NCBI RefSeq assembly: GCF_950295315.1
Contig: NC_080175.1
Span: forward strand, 87,940,161 to 88,004,160
Source of the DNA: Erinaceus europaeus
Lineage: Eukaryota; Chordata; Mammalia; Eulipotyphla; Erinaceidae
Direction of reading: 5' to 3'
Length of the DNA: 64,000 nucleotides
Shown here: positions 33,476 through 45,045 of the stretch, one piece after another
Numbering within the stretch: position 1 is the first letter of the stretch
Layout of the letters: each line of letters starts with the position of its first letter
Translations under genes and position numbers: made by a program
Notes under the pieces: generated by a model
What the model was told of the DNA's origin: nothing
Database searches by the model: none
What the model saw: only the letters and a program-made list of their open reading frames with translations

Positions 33476-33585
33476 CCCCAAATTTTTATCTTTATGACTG
33501 TACTTAATCACTTAATATAATATGCCAATAATCCCTATCATAAATTGTAACTAACACAGTACATACATTATGTAAAAATTAGGAA

Positions 33586-33875
33586 CAAGGGGGTCAGGCT
33601 GTAGTGCAGCAGGTTAAGCACACATGGCACAAAACTAGAGGACCAGAGTAAGGATCTGGTTTGAGTACCAGGATCCCCTCCTGCAGGGAGGTCGCTTCAC
33701 AAGCAGTGAAGCAGGTCTGCAGGTGTCTTGTCTTTCTCCCCCCTGTCTTCCCCTCCTCTCTCCATTTCGCTCTGTCCTATCTGGCAACAACAACATTGAT
33801 AACAACAATAATAATAACCACAACAATGATAAAAACAAGGGCAACAAAAAAAGTAAAATAAATAAAATATTTTTT
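33586..33875 (+). mobile_element. SINE type A with 11-bp TSD
   Basis: The duplication aaaattaggaa lies at 33575-33585 and 33876-33886. The tRNA-like head is diverged; the body and tail are typical. Confidence 0.88.
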
Positions 33876-34159
33876 AAAATTAGGAAGAAATCCTTGTTAA
33901 GCACTAAAATTTAGTTTAAATAGATGTTTCTGTTAAATCCTAACAATTCTACAACTTCCCCAACCCAAATGCTCAATTGGTCTTGGAAAAACAGATGAGA
34001 AAATTGCATTGGCATCACAAATAAGCAACAAAAATCAAGAAAACTGTTAATTCTCTATTATATTTTCTTATTGATGTTATTATACTCAGCATTTCCAAAA
34101 GTAGCACGTATCTTACTCTAAAAAATGTATCTCTGTAACCCAGTACTAAAAATATGTAA

Positions 34160-34517
34160 GGCAGCCAGGTGGTGGCACACTTGGTTAAGTGCACATATTA
34201 CCAAGCACAAGGACATGGGTTCAAGCCCCAGATCCCCACCTGCAAAGGGTACACTTCACAGTCAGTGAAGCAGGTCTGCAGGTGTCTACCTTTCTCTCCT
34301 CCTTCTGTCTTCCCCTCCTCTCTCCATTTTTCTCTGTCCTATCCAACAGTGATGACATCAATATTAACTACAAAACTAAACCTTTCTCTCCTTATCTCCT
34401 CTGTCTATCTCATTTTCTCTCTTTCCTATCTAAAAATTAGAAAGAAAAAATTGAGGAAAATGGACATCAGGAGGTATGGATTCATAGCTAACCCTAGGCA
34501 CCAGTGATAACCCTGAA
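34160..34517 (+). mobile_element. SINE type A, long form, diverged
   Basis: The head 'ccaggtggtggcacacttgg' is B-like, while the body, CT block and 3' module ('aggaggtatggattcatagc', 'ccagtgataaccctgaagg') are A-like. A chimaeric or intermediate subfamily is likely. Confidence 0.8.
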
Positions 34518-34635
34518 GGGAAAATAAGGAATGGAAAGGAGAGGGGAAGGGAGAGGAGGGGAGAGGAAAGGAAAGGAGGGGAGGGGAAGGGAGGGGAGGG
34601 GAAGGGAGGAGATGGGGAGGAGAGGAGAGACTTAA
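34518..34635. repeat. GGGGA/GGAAA purine tract
   Basis: About 115 bp of almost pure purine follows the SINE tail as irregular GGAAGGGGAGG units. Confidence 0.93.
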
Positions 34636-34743
34636 TAAGTAAGCTATAAGGATATATATAATGAGAGTGCAGATAAAGTATAATGGTATACTTTTCCCTG
34701 TTGGTGACAAAGCAAAAACAAAGAAAAGGTACAGTTTTTAAAT

Positions 34744-34955
34744 TTTTTAAAAAATTATCTTTATTTATTTATTGGATAGAAACAGCCAGAAATTGAGGGG
34801 GAAGGGAATGATAGAGAAAGAGACAGAGAGACACCTGCAGCCCTGCCTCACCACTTGTGAAGCTTTCCCCTGCAGGTGGGGACTGGGGGCTTAAACTTGG
34901 GATTTTATGCACTGTAAAGTGTACACTCAACCAGGTACGCCACCACCCGACCCCA
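34744..34955 (-). mobile_element. SINE type B
   Basis: Full-length minus-strand copy. The tail complement 'ttatctttatttatttattgg' is on the left and the head complement 'caaccaggtacgccaccacc' on the right. Confidence 0.9.
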
Positions 34956-35008
34956 AAAAAGAACAGTTTAAAGTTGTGATGCAAATATCTTAAATCTCTA
35001 TTTAAGAA

Positions 35009-35150
35009 GTCCGGGAGGTGGCGCAGTGAATAAAACACTGGATTCTCGACCACGAAGCCCCAAGTTCAATCCCCAGCAGCACATGTACCAGAATGATATC
35101 TGGTTCTTTCTTTCCTATCTTTTTCATGAATGAATAAATTATTTTTTTTT
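35009..35150 (+). mobile_element. SINE type C
   Basis: Head 'gtccgggaggtggcgcagtg', B box 'agttcaatcccc', then 'cacatgtaccagaatgatatc' and an AAT/T-rich end. Confidence 0.87.
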
Positions 35151-35166
35151 TTTAAATATCTCTTTG

Positions 35167-35445
35167 GGACTCGGGTGGTAATGCAGCTGGTTAAGCGCAG
35201 GTGGCACAAAGCGCAAAGACCAGCTGAAGGATCCAGGTTCGAGCCCTGGCTCCCCACCTGCAGGGGAGTCGCTTCACAGGCGGTGAAGCAGGTCTGCAGG
35301 TGTCTATCTTTCTCTCCCCCTCTCTGTCTTCCCCTCCTCTCTCCATTTCTCTCTGTCCTATCCAACAATGATGACATCAAAAATATCTACAACAATAAAA
35401 CAAGGAAAACAAAAGGGAATAAAAAATATTTAAACAAAATTAAAG
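35167..35445 (+). mobile_element. SINE type A
   Basis: Full-length copy with a good B box 'ggttcgagccc' at about 35236 and typical body and tail. It sits directly after the type C element. Confidence 0.9.
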
Positions 35446-35526
35446 TAATCAAAGCATATGCTGTCCGGAACTATTTGTATAAAGATGTCACTTGAGCATT
35501 GGGAGACTAAATAAGTAACTTCTTAC

Positions 35527-35740
35527 AGGTGATTTTCATGGTAGCGCACCTAATTGAGCGGACATGTTACAGTGCACAAGACTCAGGTTTAAGGCCCTGG
35601 TCCCCACCTGAAGGGGGAAAGCTTTGCAAGTGGTGAAGCAGTGCTACAGGTGTCTGTCTATCTCCCTCTATATCTACATCTTCCTCTCGATTTCTGGCTG
35701 TCTACTCAAATAAAGATAATAAAAAATTATTAAAAATCAT
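35527..35740 (+). mobile_element. SINE type B
   Basis: Head 'tggtagcgcacctaattgag', B-box-like 'aggtttaaggccc', body 'agctttgcaagtggtgaagca', tail 'aaataaagataataaa'. Confidence 0.87.
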
Positions 35741-35799
35741 TGTAAAAATATAGCTTTCAGAGTTACAGTGAAGCAGACAAAGAAAAGTACAGAATACGT

Positions 35800-35905
35800 C
35801 ACAGCTTGGGATATGACAGCAGTTAACGATCAAGCCCTGTGCCTTTACAACCCCCAAAATACAAGTCCTGTGCTCTAATGCTGAGCTATCTCTCCCACCA
35901 CAGAA
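35800..35905 (-). mobile_element. tRNA-derived SINE fragment (D/E-like)
   Basis: Minus strand: 'gagatagctcagcattagagc', then 'ggacttgtattttgggggttg'. The A-box-like start is good and the rest diverged. Confidence 0.6.
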
Positions 35906-36019
35906 CAAGCGATTTCTAATGTGAATTCACTAGCATGAAAACTTTAATTTTAATGGGTCATAGAGGTTTTAGATTAATTTATTGATGTAGTAAATTATGC
36001 GATAAGAAATGGAGGTGGT

Positions 36020-36232
36020 TCCCCACCTGCAGGCAGGTCCCTTCACAGGCGGTGAAGCAGGTCTGCAAGGTGTCTGTCTTTCTCTCCCTCTCTGTCTTCC
36101 CCTCCTCTCTCCATTTCTCTCTGTCCTATCCAACAACAACGACATCAATAATAACTACAACAATAAAACAACAAGGGCAACAAAAGGGAATAAATAAATA
36201 AAATTAAATTAAAAAAAAGAGTTTTTTAAAAA
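36020..36232 (+). mobile_element. SINE type A, 5'-truncated, with 16-bp TSD
   Basis: It begins in the body ('tccccacctgcaggcaggtc') and lacks the tRNA head. The perfect duplication aagaaatggaggtggt lies at 36004-36019 and 36233-36248. Confidence 0.92.
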
Positions 36233-36262
36233 AAGAAATGGAGGTGGTATAGCCATTTTCTT

Positions 36263-36455
36263 TTTTATTTATTTATTTTTTTATTTAAGAAAGTATTAAT
36301 TAACAAAACCATAGGGTAGGAGGGGTACAATTCCACACAATTCCCACCACCCATTCTCCATATCCCATCCCCTCCCCTGATAGCTTTCCCATTCTCTATC
36401 CCTCTGGGAGCATGGACCCAGGGTCATTGTGGGTTGCAGAAGGTAGAAGGTCTGG
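36263..36455 (-). mobile_element. L1 3' UTR, strongly 5'-truncated, with 17-bp TSD
   Basis: The T-rich tail complement is at 36263-36290, then the minus-strand 3' UTR. The perfect duplication ggtatagccattttctt is at 36246-36262 and 36456-36472. It overlaps the SINE's right duplication by 3 bp. Confidence 0.93.
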
Positions 36456-36472
36456 GGTATAGCCATTTTCTT

Positions 36473-37555
36473 AGATAAGTGGCTGTCTAAATTTAAAAAA
36501 TTTAAAAAAAGAGAAAAATTTTAAACTTTGCATTCAAGAAAGGATAATAATCAGCAGTAAATGGAAATTCCCCAAAATAATTTATTTAAAGGTTATTACA
36601 CAAGCTAGAATCATCATTTATCTTTTTACTTTGGCTAAGCGTATAGACCACCATATGGTGGCAGAAAAAAATTGAGGTGACAAACTTTTATTTTCCACAA
36701 ATGCTAGGGTGAACTATCCTAGTGTAATCTTCTTTGGAAGTAAATACAAATCACACCAGTTCCAAGTGCCACTAATGAAATATATATATAGCACAGGAGA
36801 CTTAACATATAGTAATCTGACCTGCAGATCTGAAAAATCTTGTGGAGTTTCAACTTCAAGTAAGACTCACAAGATGTTTGGAAGGGAAATGTGTAGATAT
36901 ATATTTTGTGGCCTGTAAATAATTTATCTTTATCTGGCTATTCATATCTGAGTAGTCACAATGCCTGTCAGTAGAACCCAACATCCTTAAGACACACATC
37001 AAACTTGACCTGCTTGTCTGTGTTATTCGTCCTCATTAAGGTTTTTGGAGACACTAAATTATGCAGCTATTTTAAGGAATACCTTCAAAACAGGGTATTT
37101 TATTCCACATTGAATAACTGGTACATTCATACATTTTTCAACCAAGAATTAAATGTAATTTCTAGAAATTGCTGTAATTATCTTCTTTGTGTAAATTACC
37201 ATGATGGCAAACTTTCAAGTCACTCATCTCGTAGGATCATGAGGAAAAATGACACAGAAAACAAAGAATTATAAATGACCCATGTTCATCCCGAAGTTGT
37301 GGGAAGTGAGTACTGTACAAAACAGTGCAAATATAGATGGTATCGGGTCACATTTATGGAGAAGAGTAAAACACATGAATTAGTATGATAAATGCATCGG
37401 TCTTAAATGAGTGCCTGAACACAATTATGCTCCCTATGTAGGAATATTTCGAGATAAATGTATGGCTAAAAGCAATCCTGAAAAGTGTTAAAAGCTCTAG
37501 AATCTGGCTTAATCTAACTGAAAAACCATCATTAGTTAGTTACAAGGATCAAAAT
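36473..37555. other. Unique DNA
   Basis: Frames at 36709-36918 and 37005-37274 have no known domain and no convincing exon borders. Confidence 0.4.
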
Positions 37556-37559
37556 AAAG

Positions 37560-37741
37560 AGAAAAATTAAAGTGATGGGGGAAAGAATGCACATGCTCAC
37601 AACATGATGGTGAAGACAGACTTGGATTGGCTATGGGAGTGCTGTGTAGACACCTATCATGGGGAGCTAAGGATCTGTGCTCATGTGTCAACTGTCCTTG
37701 TAAATCATTGTTTTCCCAGTGAAACTATTTAAAAAAAAAAA
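37560..37741 (+). mobile_element. L1 3' UTR end with poly(A)
   Basis: Typical end text 'gtagacacctatcatgggg' and 'atgtgtcaactgtccttgtaa', then a run of A at 37731-37746. Confidence 0.78.
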
Positions 37742-37892
37742 AAAAACTGATAGCATGGCAATGATAAAACCAAGGAATTTTAAAGCAAGAAGCATGTTTC
37801 AATTTTCTCCAAGGAAAATCATGAACTACTGGACATATATAGAACTGAGGAATTCTGAGATGTGAGTTGGTCCAGCTGCCTCCTTTCTTGCG

Positions 37893-37953
37893 GTGGTCAG
37901 TACTGTAAGATAGGTGGTCAGTACTGTAAGATACTGTAAGATTCACTAATGAT
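37893..37953. repeat. Short tandem duplication
   Basis: A 21-bp unit 'ggtggtcagtactgtaagat' plus one base occurs twice, and its end 'actgtaagat' a third time. Confidence 0.88.
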
Positions 37954-38017
37954 ATGATGTCATTTCACAACTCGGATTGACATACAGCTGATGAGGCATA
38001 TACAAAAATGTATTTCC

Positions 38018-38312
38018 TTTCCCTCCTTCCTTCCCTCCCTTCCTTCCCTCCCTCCCTTCCTTTTTTCCCTTCCCCTCCCTTCCCTTCCACTCCCTTACCC
38101 TTCTGTCCTTCCTTCCTTCCTTCCTTCCTTCCTTCCTTCCTTCCTTCCTATCTTTTATTTTCTTTCCCCTTGTCTCTCTCTCTCCTTTCTCTCCAATCCT
38201 TCCTTCCCCTTCCTTCCCTTCCCTTCCCTTCCACTCGCTTCTCCTTCCTTCCTTCCTTCCTTCCTTCCTTCCTTCCTTCCTTCCTTCCTTCCTTCCTTCC
38301 TTCCATCCTTCC
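38018..38312. repeat. (CTTC)n pyrimidine tract, about 290 bp
   Basis: Almost uninterrupted pyrimidines with long perfect CTTC runs at about 38107-38148 and 38241-38304. Reading frames on both strands over it (Pro/Ser/Leu-rich or Lys/Glu/Gly/Arg-rich) are artefacts. Confidence 0.97.
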
Positions 38313-38632
38313 TCTTTTTTCACTTCCCCAGTGTTATCACTGCAGCTCAGTGCCAGCACTATGAATCCACTGCTCTAGGCGGCACTTCTTTCCCCCCATT
38401 ACATTGAATAGGACTGAGAGATTAAGAGAGGAGGAGGGGATAGAGAGGGGCAGAGGAAGACACCGGCAGCCCTGCTTTGACCCTTGTCAAGTGTCCTCAC
38501 AGAAGGAGGGGAGCAGGAGTGGGAACCCAGCTCCCTATGCAGGTCCATGTGCTTAGTACAATGATATGCACTCAGTAAAATGTGCACTTAGTACTATGTG
38601 CGCTTAACCAGGTGTGCCACTGCCAGGCCCCC
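38313..38632 (-). mobile_element. SINE type A (long form), minus strand, with expanded tail
   Basis: The minus-strand 3' module ('agcagtggattcatagtgctgg'), body and head complement ('aaccaggtgtgccactgcc') are recognisable. The CTTC tract lies where the A-rich tail would be, so the microsatellite probably grew from it. The text 'gtgcacttagtac' is repeated near the head. Confidence 0.75.
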
Positions 38633-39465
38633 AAGACATACGTCCTAAGAAGCTGATATCTACTTACTACTGATTTGCAAAAACATACCAAGATAGCATG
38701 AAAAGAACCCTAACTCTTGAACAAAATTAACCTAGTTTCTTATTTTTAAAAATCCCAGTAGATTTACTCGATTGAGATATGCTGTCATTTTAAGGATGCA
38801 CACCAACTATACGAAAAAAGTAGTGCATCTATTTTCTACACAGTAGAATCATAAAAGTTTGGTTTTCCTTTTTTTGACTGCACTTGGAAAATGGATTTAC
38901 CATGCTGAATGTCATATATTAGCAACTTTAAAATAAAGGTTAACAATTCATATAATTTTGAGTTCATCATGAATCTGCTAAAAATGTCCCTACATTTTCC
39001 TCTTTATTGCATAATGAAATCATAATATTCTCGACAGACACTATCCAAATAACATGCAATGCATGCACATACTATATAGCTATTTGCATAATGAAATGAG
39101 TTTTTAAAATCTTAGTACAGGTGCTTTACTCTACTCTAGAAAAAATAGATCAACAGAATAACTGACAGCAATAAAGTCCTCCATCTAAAAATAGCAATAA
39201 GCAGGAAAGATAAAGTGATATATAACAAACAAAATGTCAGACCTTCTCATATTATTTAGTGTAACTGTTCTTACAAATACTAGAAATTTGGAATAATACC
39301 CCATGTTGTCTCGCTGGATTTCACAAATTTTATAAAAGACCACATGCAACAAAGGTAGACAAAAACTCTGTCCATGACAAATATCTTTGATACAAAATAG
39401 AATGAAATGAAAGTGGTAGTTTATTTTATAGCACAGAAGACTCATGTTGACTCTTTCCAAAAAAA
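38633..39465. other. Unique AT-rich DNA
   Basis: No gene or repeat recognised. Confidence 0.4.
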
Positions 39466-39469
39466 AGCA

Positions 39470-39720
39470 ATATACTACCGGAAGGCTCTAAACCCCAGTT
39501 CCACCAGGACCCAAAGTGCTGTTCACCCATGAATCTTGGTTTTATACCATCACTGAAAGGGAAGTGAATCTGGAAAACACCAGAGAAGAAGGAAAAACAG
39601 AACACTCTGAAGTAGTAATAGTTGTAGTTATTAATATATTTGCCCAATCTATGGTGCAACTGAATGAGGTGCAGACACGATATGTCACAGAGAAGTTTAT
39701 GGAACACTGGTAACTTCAAG
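39470..39720 (+). mobile_element. L1 3' UTR fragment
   Basis: It matches the copy at 48290-48430 by eye ('ttttataccatcactgaaa' against 'ttttatactatcaatgaaa', then 'atctggaaaacaccagagaa'). Confidence 0.6.
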
Positions 39721-40111
39721 GAGATCATTTATTTGTCTAAGATATATTTTTCTTCAAAATGCTCATAAATTCTTTAAAAAGGTCTCTTGTAGAATGTCAA
39801 AAGTATGACCTACTATTTATTTATTTATTTATTCATTTACTTATTTATTGGTGGCAATTATGCTCCACACATGATTTCACTGCTAGGTGCTACTATTTTA
39901 TTCAGATAGAGAAATAATACCATACTAACTTCTCTTCCAATAGTACTCCCCATGCAAGATCAAGGTGATGGGTCTTATCTGATGTTCATCATCCTCCTTC
40001 TGGCTTATCTCAGTTAATATGAGTCCTTCAGGTTCCAGACATGACATGGAAAAAGTGATTTATCATACAGCTGAGTAGTTTTCCATTATGTATATATACC
40101 ACAATTTTCTT

Positions 40112-40277
40112 TTTTAAAAAAGATATGACAATTTTTAAAGAATTTTTATTTATAATATGGAAACACCGACAAGACCATGGGATAAAAGGGGTAGAATTCC
40201 ACACGATTCTCACCACCAGAACTTCATATCCCATCCGCTTCCATGACAGCTTTCCTATTCTTTAGCCCTCTGGGAGC
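40112..40277 (-). mobile_element. L1 3' UTR insertion inside older L1
   Basis: Same family as 36263-36455. The imperfect duplication cacaattttctt (40100-40111) and cacaactttctt (40278-40289) flanks it. Confidence 0.8.
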
Positions 40278-40732
40278 ACAACTTTCTTATCCTCTCATCT
40301 GTAATTAGACAACTGGGTTGCTTCTAGGTTTGGAATGTTACAAAATATGTTGCTTTGAACAAAGGTATATATAGATCTCATTGGGTAGGTGTGTCTGTGC
40401 TTTGTGGGTAGATTCCTGTGAGAGGAACTGCCAGGTTATAAGGCAGATCCATTCTCTTTGTTCTGAGGAATTTCCATCCTGTTCTCCACAGGGGTTGGAC
40501 CACTTTATTTTCCCACGAATAGTACAACCATGTTCCTCCTTTACCCATATATTCATCAACAATTCTTATTTCTTTTCTTCCTAACATATGAAATTTTCAT
40601 ATGTGTAAAGTAATATCTTAGTGCTGTCTTTATTTGCATTTCTTTACTAATCAATGACTGAGCATTTTTCACGTCTGTTAGCCACCTGGCTATCTTCTTT
40701 CATAAAAATTCTCTGTCCTCTACATTTTTAAT

Positions 40733-40736
<4 letters not shown>

Positions 40737-40792
<56 letters not shown>
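40737..40792. repeat. (TG)n microsatellite, about 28 units
   Basis: A perfect alternating GT run inside the antisense L1; Z-DNA-prone and likely polymorphic. Confidence 0.97.
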
Positions 40793-40793
<1 letters not shown>

Positions 40794-40960
40794 CCTTTTT
40801 GTAGCTAGGCTTTATTAGTTCTTTATATACTTTTATTATTTACCTTTCACTGATGTATGGCATATAAAGAAATTCTACTATTCAGCATGGTGTCTTCCGT
40901 TTTGGTGATGATTCCTTTGACTTTGCAAAAGCTTTTCAGTTTGATGTAGTCTCATTTATA

Positions 40961-41190
40961 GGTGGTACTTAAGAAGCAAATCAAGAAAAGAGTTCAGCAT
41001 ATTGCAGTTAAGTAAAGGTCTCAGATCACGGACTGTGGGAAAATGCATCAGGTATCCAGGAAATGGCTTCAAAGAAGGACTTGAGTGTCTGTGAGAGTGG
41101 TGTGTAGACACATCCTGTGAGATGAGACTACACCCATGTGTCAACAATTGTCATGTAAACTATTATCTCACTGATAAAATGAAACAGAAA
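40961..41190 (+). mobile_element. L1 3' UTR fragment
   Basis: Plus-strand 3' UTR text 'gtgtagacacatcctgtgaga' and 'atgtgtcaacaattgtcatg'. Confidence 0.65.
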
Positions 41191-42264
41191 TGAGTAAAAA
41201 TCAAACAGCAGAAATACTTTTGTCAGTTTTAGTACCTTGCTCTTTCTTTCTAAATGACCTGGGAGCTATCATTTGTAGTAGGGTAGTCAGCATATGTGTT
41301 TAAAACTCCACTAGGCAGGGGGGTTTAAGAACTTAACTTACTTAGGTATCACCTTACAAGCACAAATATTCTATTATAATAAGCCATTTATAGGCTTAGG
41401 AATTAACTGAATCGGTTGTTATAAAAATCCATTTAATCAGCAGTTTTTCTTATATCCTTTAGTACTTCGGTCCCACTGCATCTCAGTTCACCCTTAACCC
41501 ACCTGACCCCCCTTACACCCACTGTTTTAAGAGTGTTGAGATTCACAAATGGTCTATGCTTCCTGTAGACATAGTCTCAAGTAAAATCTTGAGACTATGA
41601 AAATTGTCTGTGCAATTTTCACTCTAAACCACCTATATTAAATATAAGATATAAACACAATCATGTAAACTAATATAAATTATACCTTTGATTATATATG
41701 TTGTAAGACCCAAAGCAGGTATCAGAAGAAAAATCAAACTAACTAAATAAAATAATTAAAAGATAATATTTAAATTTATTATTAATCTATGCTTTATTTT
41801 TGAAGTCAAATAGCTTGGCTATTGGTGCCCATAAACTGCTGCAGATCTTTGAAAAAAAGTAGAATATTTTTTCTGTTATGTACTTCTCAGGGAAGTGATT
41901 ATTTATGTCTACATAAATGCTTAAGTACTACAAATTGCTTTTAGCAATGACTTGGGTAACTTTCAGTTCATCAAAACTTATAAAATTTATTTTAGAAATC
42001 ATAATATGTTTTAGAAAATAACACTAAATTTTTGAGTAGCTAGTATTAGAGAACTGCTTTTTAGAGAGGACATCTCTCTGAAAATCTTTAAACATTAACA
42101 TTCTTTAAAATCTTTAAATCTTTAAATCTATAACATTAGTATAAATGATACTATACTTTACCTATACCAAGAAAAGTAAAAAAAAAAAAATTAAAATACT
42201 ATAAAATAGATTTTATGGCTGTGCATTAAACTGAGGAAATGTGAGTAAAAATAATAAATAAATA
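41191..42264. other. Unique AT-rich DNA
   Basis: No gene or repeat recognised apart from short TCTTTAAA reiterations near 42085-42130. Confidence 0.4.
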
Positions 42265-42270
42265 ATACAC

Positions 42271-42768
42271 TGTTGGGATATTGTACAGATGTGGTTGAGT
42301 TAGGCAGGACCCACAAACCACCATATATCCATGCGAGTATTATTGTTTACATATCAATTTTCTGCCTCATTTTAAAAATGACTCCTCAGCCACCATAGTA
42401 CCCCTTCAGGGTATCGCCCAGTCCCGCCAGCTGAAACCCTAGCAACTGTTGCTATGGAAGCTGTCTACCTTCCCAGAGTGCCTTGTTTTCTCCACCCCTT
42501 TCCTAGCCAATTCCAAGACTTGCCACTTCCGGAATTCTTCTCTAAAAGTCACTTCTGTTTCCCTTCTCTCTCTCTCTCTTTCTTTTCTGTGTCCGACCTG
42601 GAGAAGGGCTGGCGTGCATAGTGGGAGGCAGCCATTTTGCTAGCTCCACCTGGCCTAAACCCACTGTGCTCACACTCGACTCTGGGACATCTGCATGAAT
42701 AAAGATTTGCATTCCTGCTCCGCCATGAGTTCCTGGTCTCTTCTCTCTCTGGCAACACTAGCCCAGCA
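42271..42768 (+). mobile_element. Solo LTR, class II-like ERV, 6-bp TSD
   Basis: A 498-bp block begins TGTTGGG and ends CCCAGCA, flanked by atacac at 42265-42270 and 42769-42774. AATAAA is at 42698-42703. The U5-like end shares 'attcctgctccgccatgag' and 'ttcctggtctctt' with the LTR at 14442-14835. A YY1-like 'gcagccattttg' lies near 42628. Two CpG-poor thirds and a pyrimidine tract before the signal are typical of LTR U3/R. There is no internal viral sequence, so it is a recombinational relic. Confidence 0.9.
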
Positions 42769-42774
42769 ATACAC

Positions 42775-43262
42775 TCTTGCTATTTCTTTACCATGGATAG
42801 GCTATCTTTTTATTATTCTGCCAAAAGCCATTTGGATATTCATAACATTATCTACAAGGCAGACAAAGATACCAACTTAAAAAATTAGCACTTTGTATTA
42901 CTATGAAGAAAACTCCAGATACCTTCATAGAACCAGAGTATATGATTTTGCAGGCCATATATGATCCGTGGGCATGAAGTTCCCCACCCCTGTATAAGAG
43001 GAATGTTTCATAATTGCATTTCAGTACTAATATCACTCTTGGCTCTACCTAAAGGAATACCACAGTCAACCATGTTAAATCAACAGAAGTGCGTTGGGTT
43101 GTCAGTAAGAGGGGAAAGGCAAGGACATCTTTGTTAACATTGGTGGAATGGACTCAGATCAGTTTAGTAACCCATTTATTGAGTATTTAAAATGTGTCTG
43201 CCATCACTAGGTGCTCACAGAACATAAATAAAATATATCTTTTTGTCCAGTAAAAAAAATCT
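42775..43262. other. Unique DNA
   Basis: No gene or repeat recognised. Confidence 0.4.
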
Positions 43263-43268
43263 TCATTA

Positions 43269-43572
43269 GGGGCTGGGCAGTAGTGCAGCAGGTTAAGCAC
43301 AAGGGTGAGAATCCTGGATTAGGCCCTCTGCTTCCCACCTGCAGGGGGGTCACTTCACAAGTGGTGAAGCAGGTCTGCAGGTGTCTATCTTTCTCAACCC
43401 TGTCTTCCCCTCCTCTCTTGATTTCTCTCTGTCCAATCCAACAACATCAGCAGCAACAATAAAAACAATAACCATGGCAACAAAATGTATAAAGTGGCCT
43501 CTAGGAGCAGTGGATTCATAGTGCAGGCACTGACCTGACACCAAGGATAACCCTGAAGGGAAAAAAAAAAAA
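43269..43572 (+). mobile_element. SINE type A, long form
   Basis: Head with a small internal deletion, body, CT block, 3' module and poly(A). It is flanked by a short likely duplication 'cttcattRgg' (43261-43270 and 43574-43583). Confidence 0.87.
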
Positions 43573-44735
43573 ACTTCATTGGAGAAGTAGTCATATAAAA
43601 AGAATATGCTTTCTAGTAGTTAATGTAATGTGAGATATCAGTGAGACAATAGAGGAAAATATTTCATTCAATTGGAGCTTTAATGCAAAGTTCCCTAAGA
43701 GGGTTACTTCCCCCAAGTAGCTAAATCTAGGTTAAAAATATAAACTCATAGTCAGCAAAGTTGGAGAGACTTTTAACACAAAAAAAGATATTTTATTTTA
43801 GTGATGATGTGGTACAATCAAATGGGATCAGCAAGGACTGAAGAAAACAGCTGAAGATTGATAGATTTGAGAAGGTGGTATAACTACAAACTGATACGTT
43901 AGCATCAGCCATAGGTAAAAATATGAAAATCAAAGTCAGAAAATGGGAATCTATTGAAAGTGTGGATTTATGGATCATCAAAGTCATTCGTGGCTCATGC
44001 ATGATACTTGAAAATACATGAAACATCCCAAGGGAAATGAGACAGTATTGTATATGTGAGAGAATGTGGACAACACTAATATTTAAGTGATAGGCAGAAC
44101 AGGATTCTACATATAAGAAGTTTATACAATAAATAATTCAATAGAATTTTAGATAAAAATGTGTTCTAGAAAATTATGCCTGACAAGCAGTACAAAAGAG
44201 AAACCCAGGAGTTGCATGAACTGTTCTCAGTGGAATTGGCAATACCGAATCACTGTTGAACTCCACTTTAGATGTTTTATTGTAATGGTGAGGGCTACAA
44301 TAGCAATGTGTTAGCGAATCAATTAAATCTTAGAGATTAGAGATGGTAATTATAGTTAAAGTGTATGTAGTTAATAAAAGCCTTTATTTGTAGAGGGATA
44401 TGGAAAAGACGAGATAGAAAAGAATTCTTTATATACAGGATAAGAAAAATGACTAATAGAATTAGAGGTTAAAGATATAAAGTAGAGGAGATATTGATGG
44501 AATAGACTTTGCTGCCAAGAAAGGGTATAAACTAACTGTAAGGGTGTGAAGATTCTTCTGATGGACACGAGGAACACCTCCTCATCTGTGGATGAAATAA
44601 GAAAATAAGCTGGAGACAGTTGAAGACGTGACTACATTTGAAAGGAGGGAAGAAGAAACTGAATTGGATTTTTCTAGATAAACGTCTGTTGTATTTTTTA
44701 ATGTATCGTTATTGTGAGAGTGAACAATATAGATG
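43573..44735. other. Unique DNA
   Basis: No gene or repeat recognised. The minus frames at 43793-44026 and 44371-44577 show no domain. Confidence 0.4.
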
Positions 44736-44739
44736 GGCT

Positions 44740-45045
44740 TTGCTGTTATTGTTCTATGTTATTTGATTGCCACCAGGGCTATCACTGGGCTTGCAGGCAT
44801 GCACCACTCCACCATGTCCAGTGGGCTTTTTTTTTTTTAATATCAGGATGAGAGAAAGAAAGAGATAGAAAAGGAAAGAGATACAATGAGATGGAAAGAC
44901 AATTGCACTGCTTGCTCTCCTGCTCATGAAGCTTCCTTCCCCCCCCACCCCCCCACCGTGCATGCAGAGAGCTAGAGACCAGAAATTGAATTTTCCTCAT
45001 GCATGGGGATGTGTGTAGTATACTAGCTGAGATACCTCCTGGCCT
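44740..45045 (-). mobile_element. Composite SINE (A long-form tail plus diverged head)
   Basis: Left: minus-strand 3' module ('ccagggctatcactgggcttg'). Right: CT-rich block complement and a head-like complement ('gtgtgtagtatactagctgag', 'cctggcc'). A C-rich run lies at 44939-44956. Confidence 0.6.

Larger units (their letters stand above)
39890..40960 (-). mobile_element. Old L1 ORF2 3' part, antisense
   Basis: On the minus strand it reads from ORF2 C-terminal text (about 40960) to the ORF2 end and 3' UTR (about 39900). A short L1 3' UTR insertion (40112-40277) and a (TG)n array (40737-40792) interrupt it. Diverged and frame-disrupted. Confidence 0.8.

Noticed and set aside
37946..38407. Long reading frames of 118-138 codons on both strands
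   Set aside because: They translate the CTTC microsatellite and flanking SINE; composition is repeat-driven.
42549..42758. 69-codon frame inside the LTR
   Set aside because: It is antisense to a solo LTR and resembles no viral or host protein.
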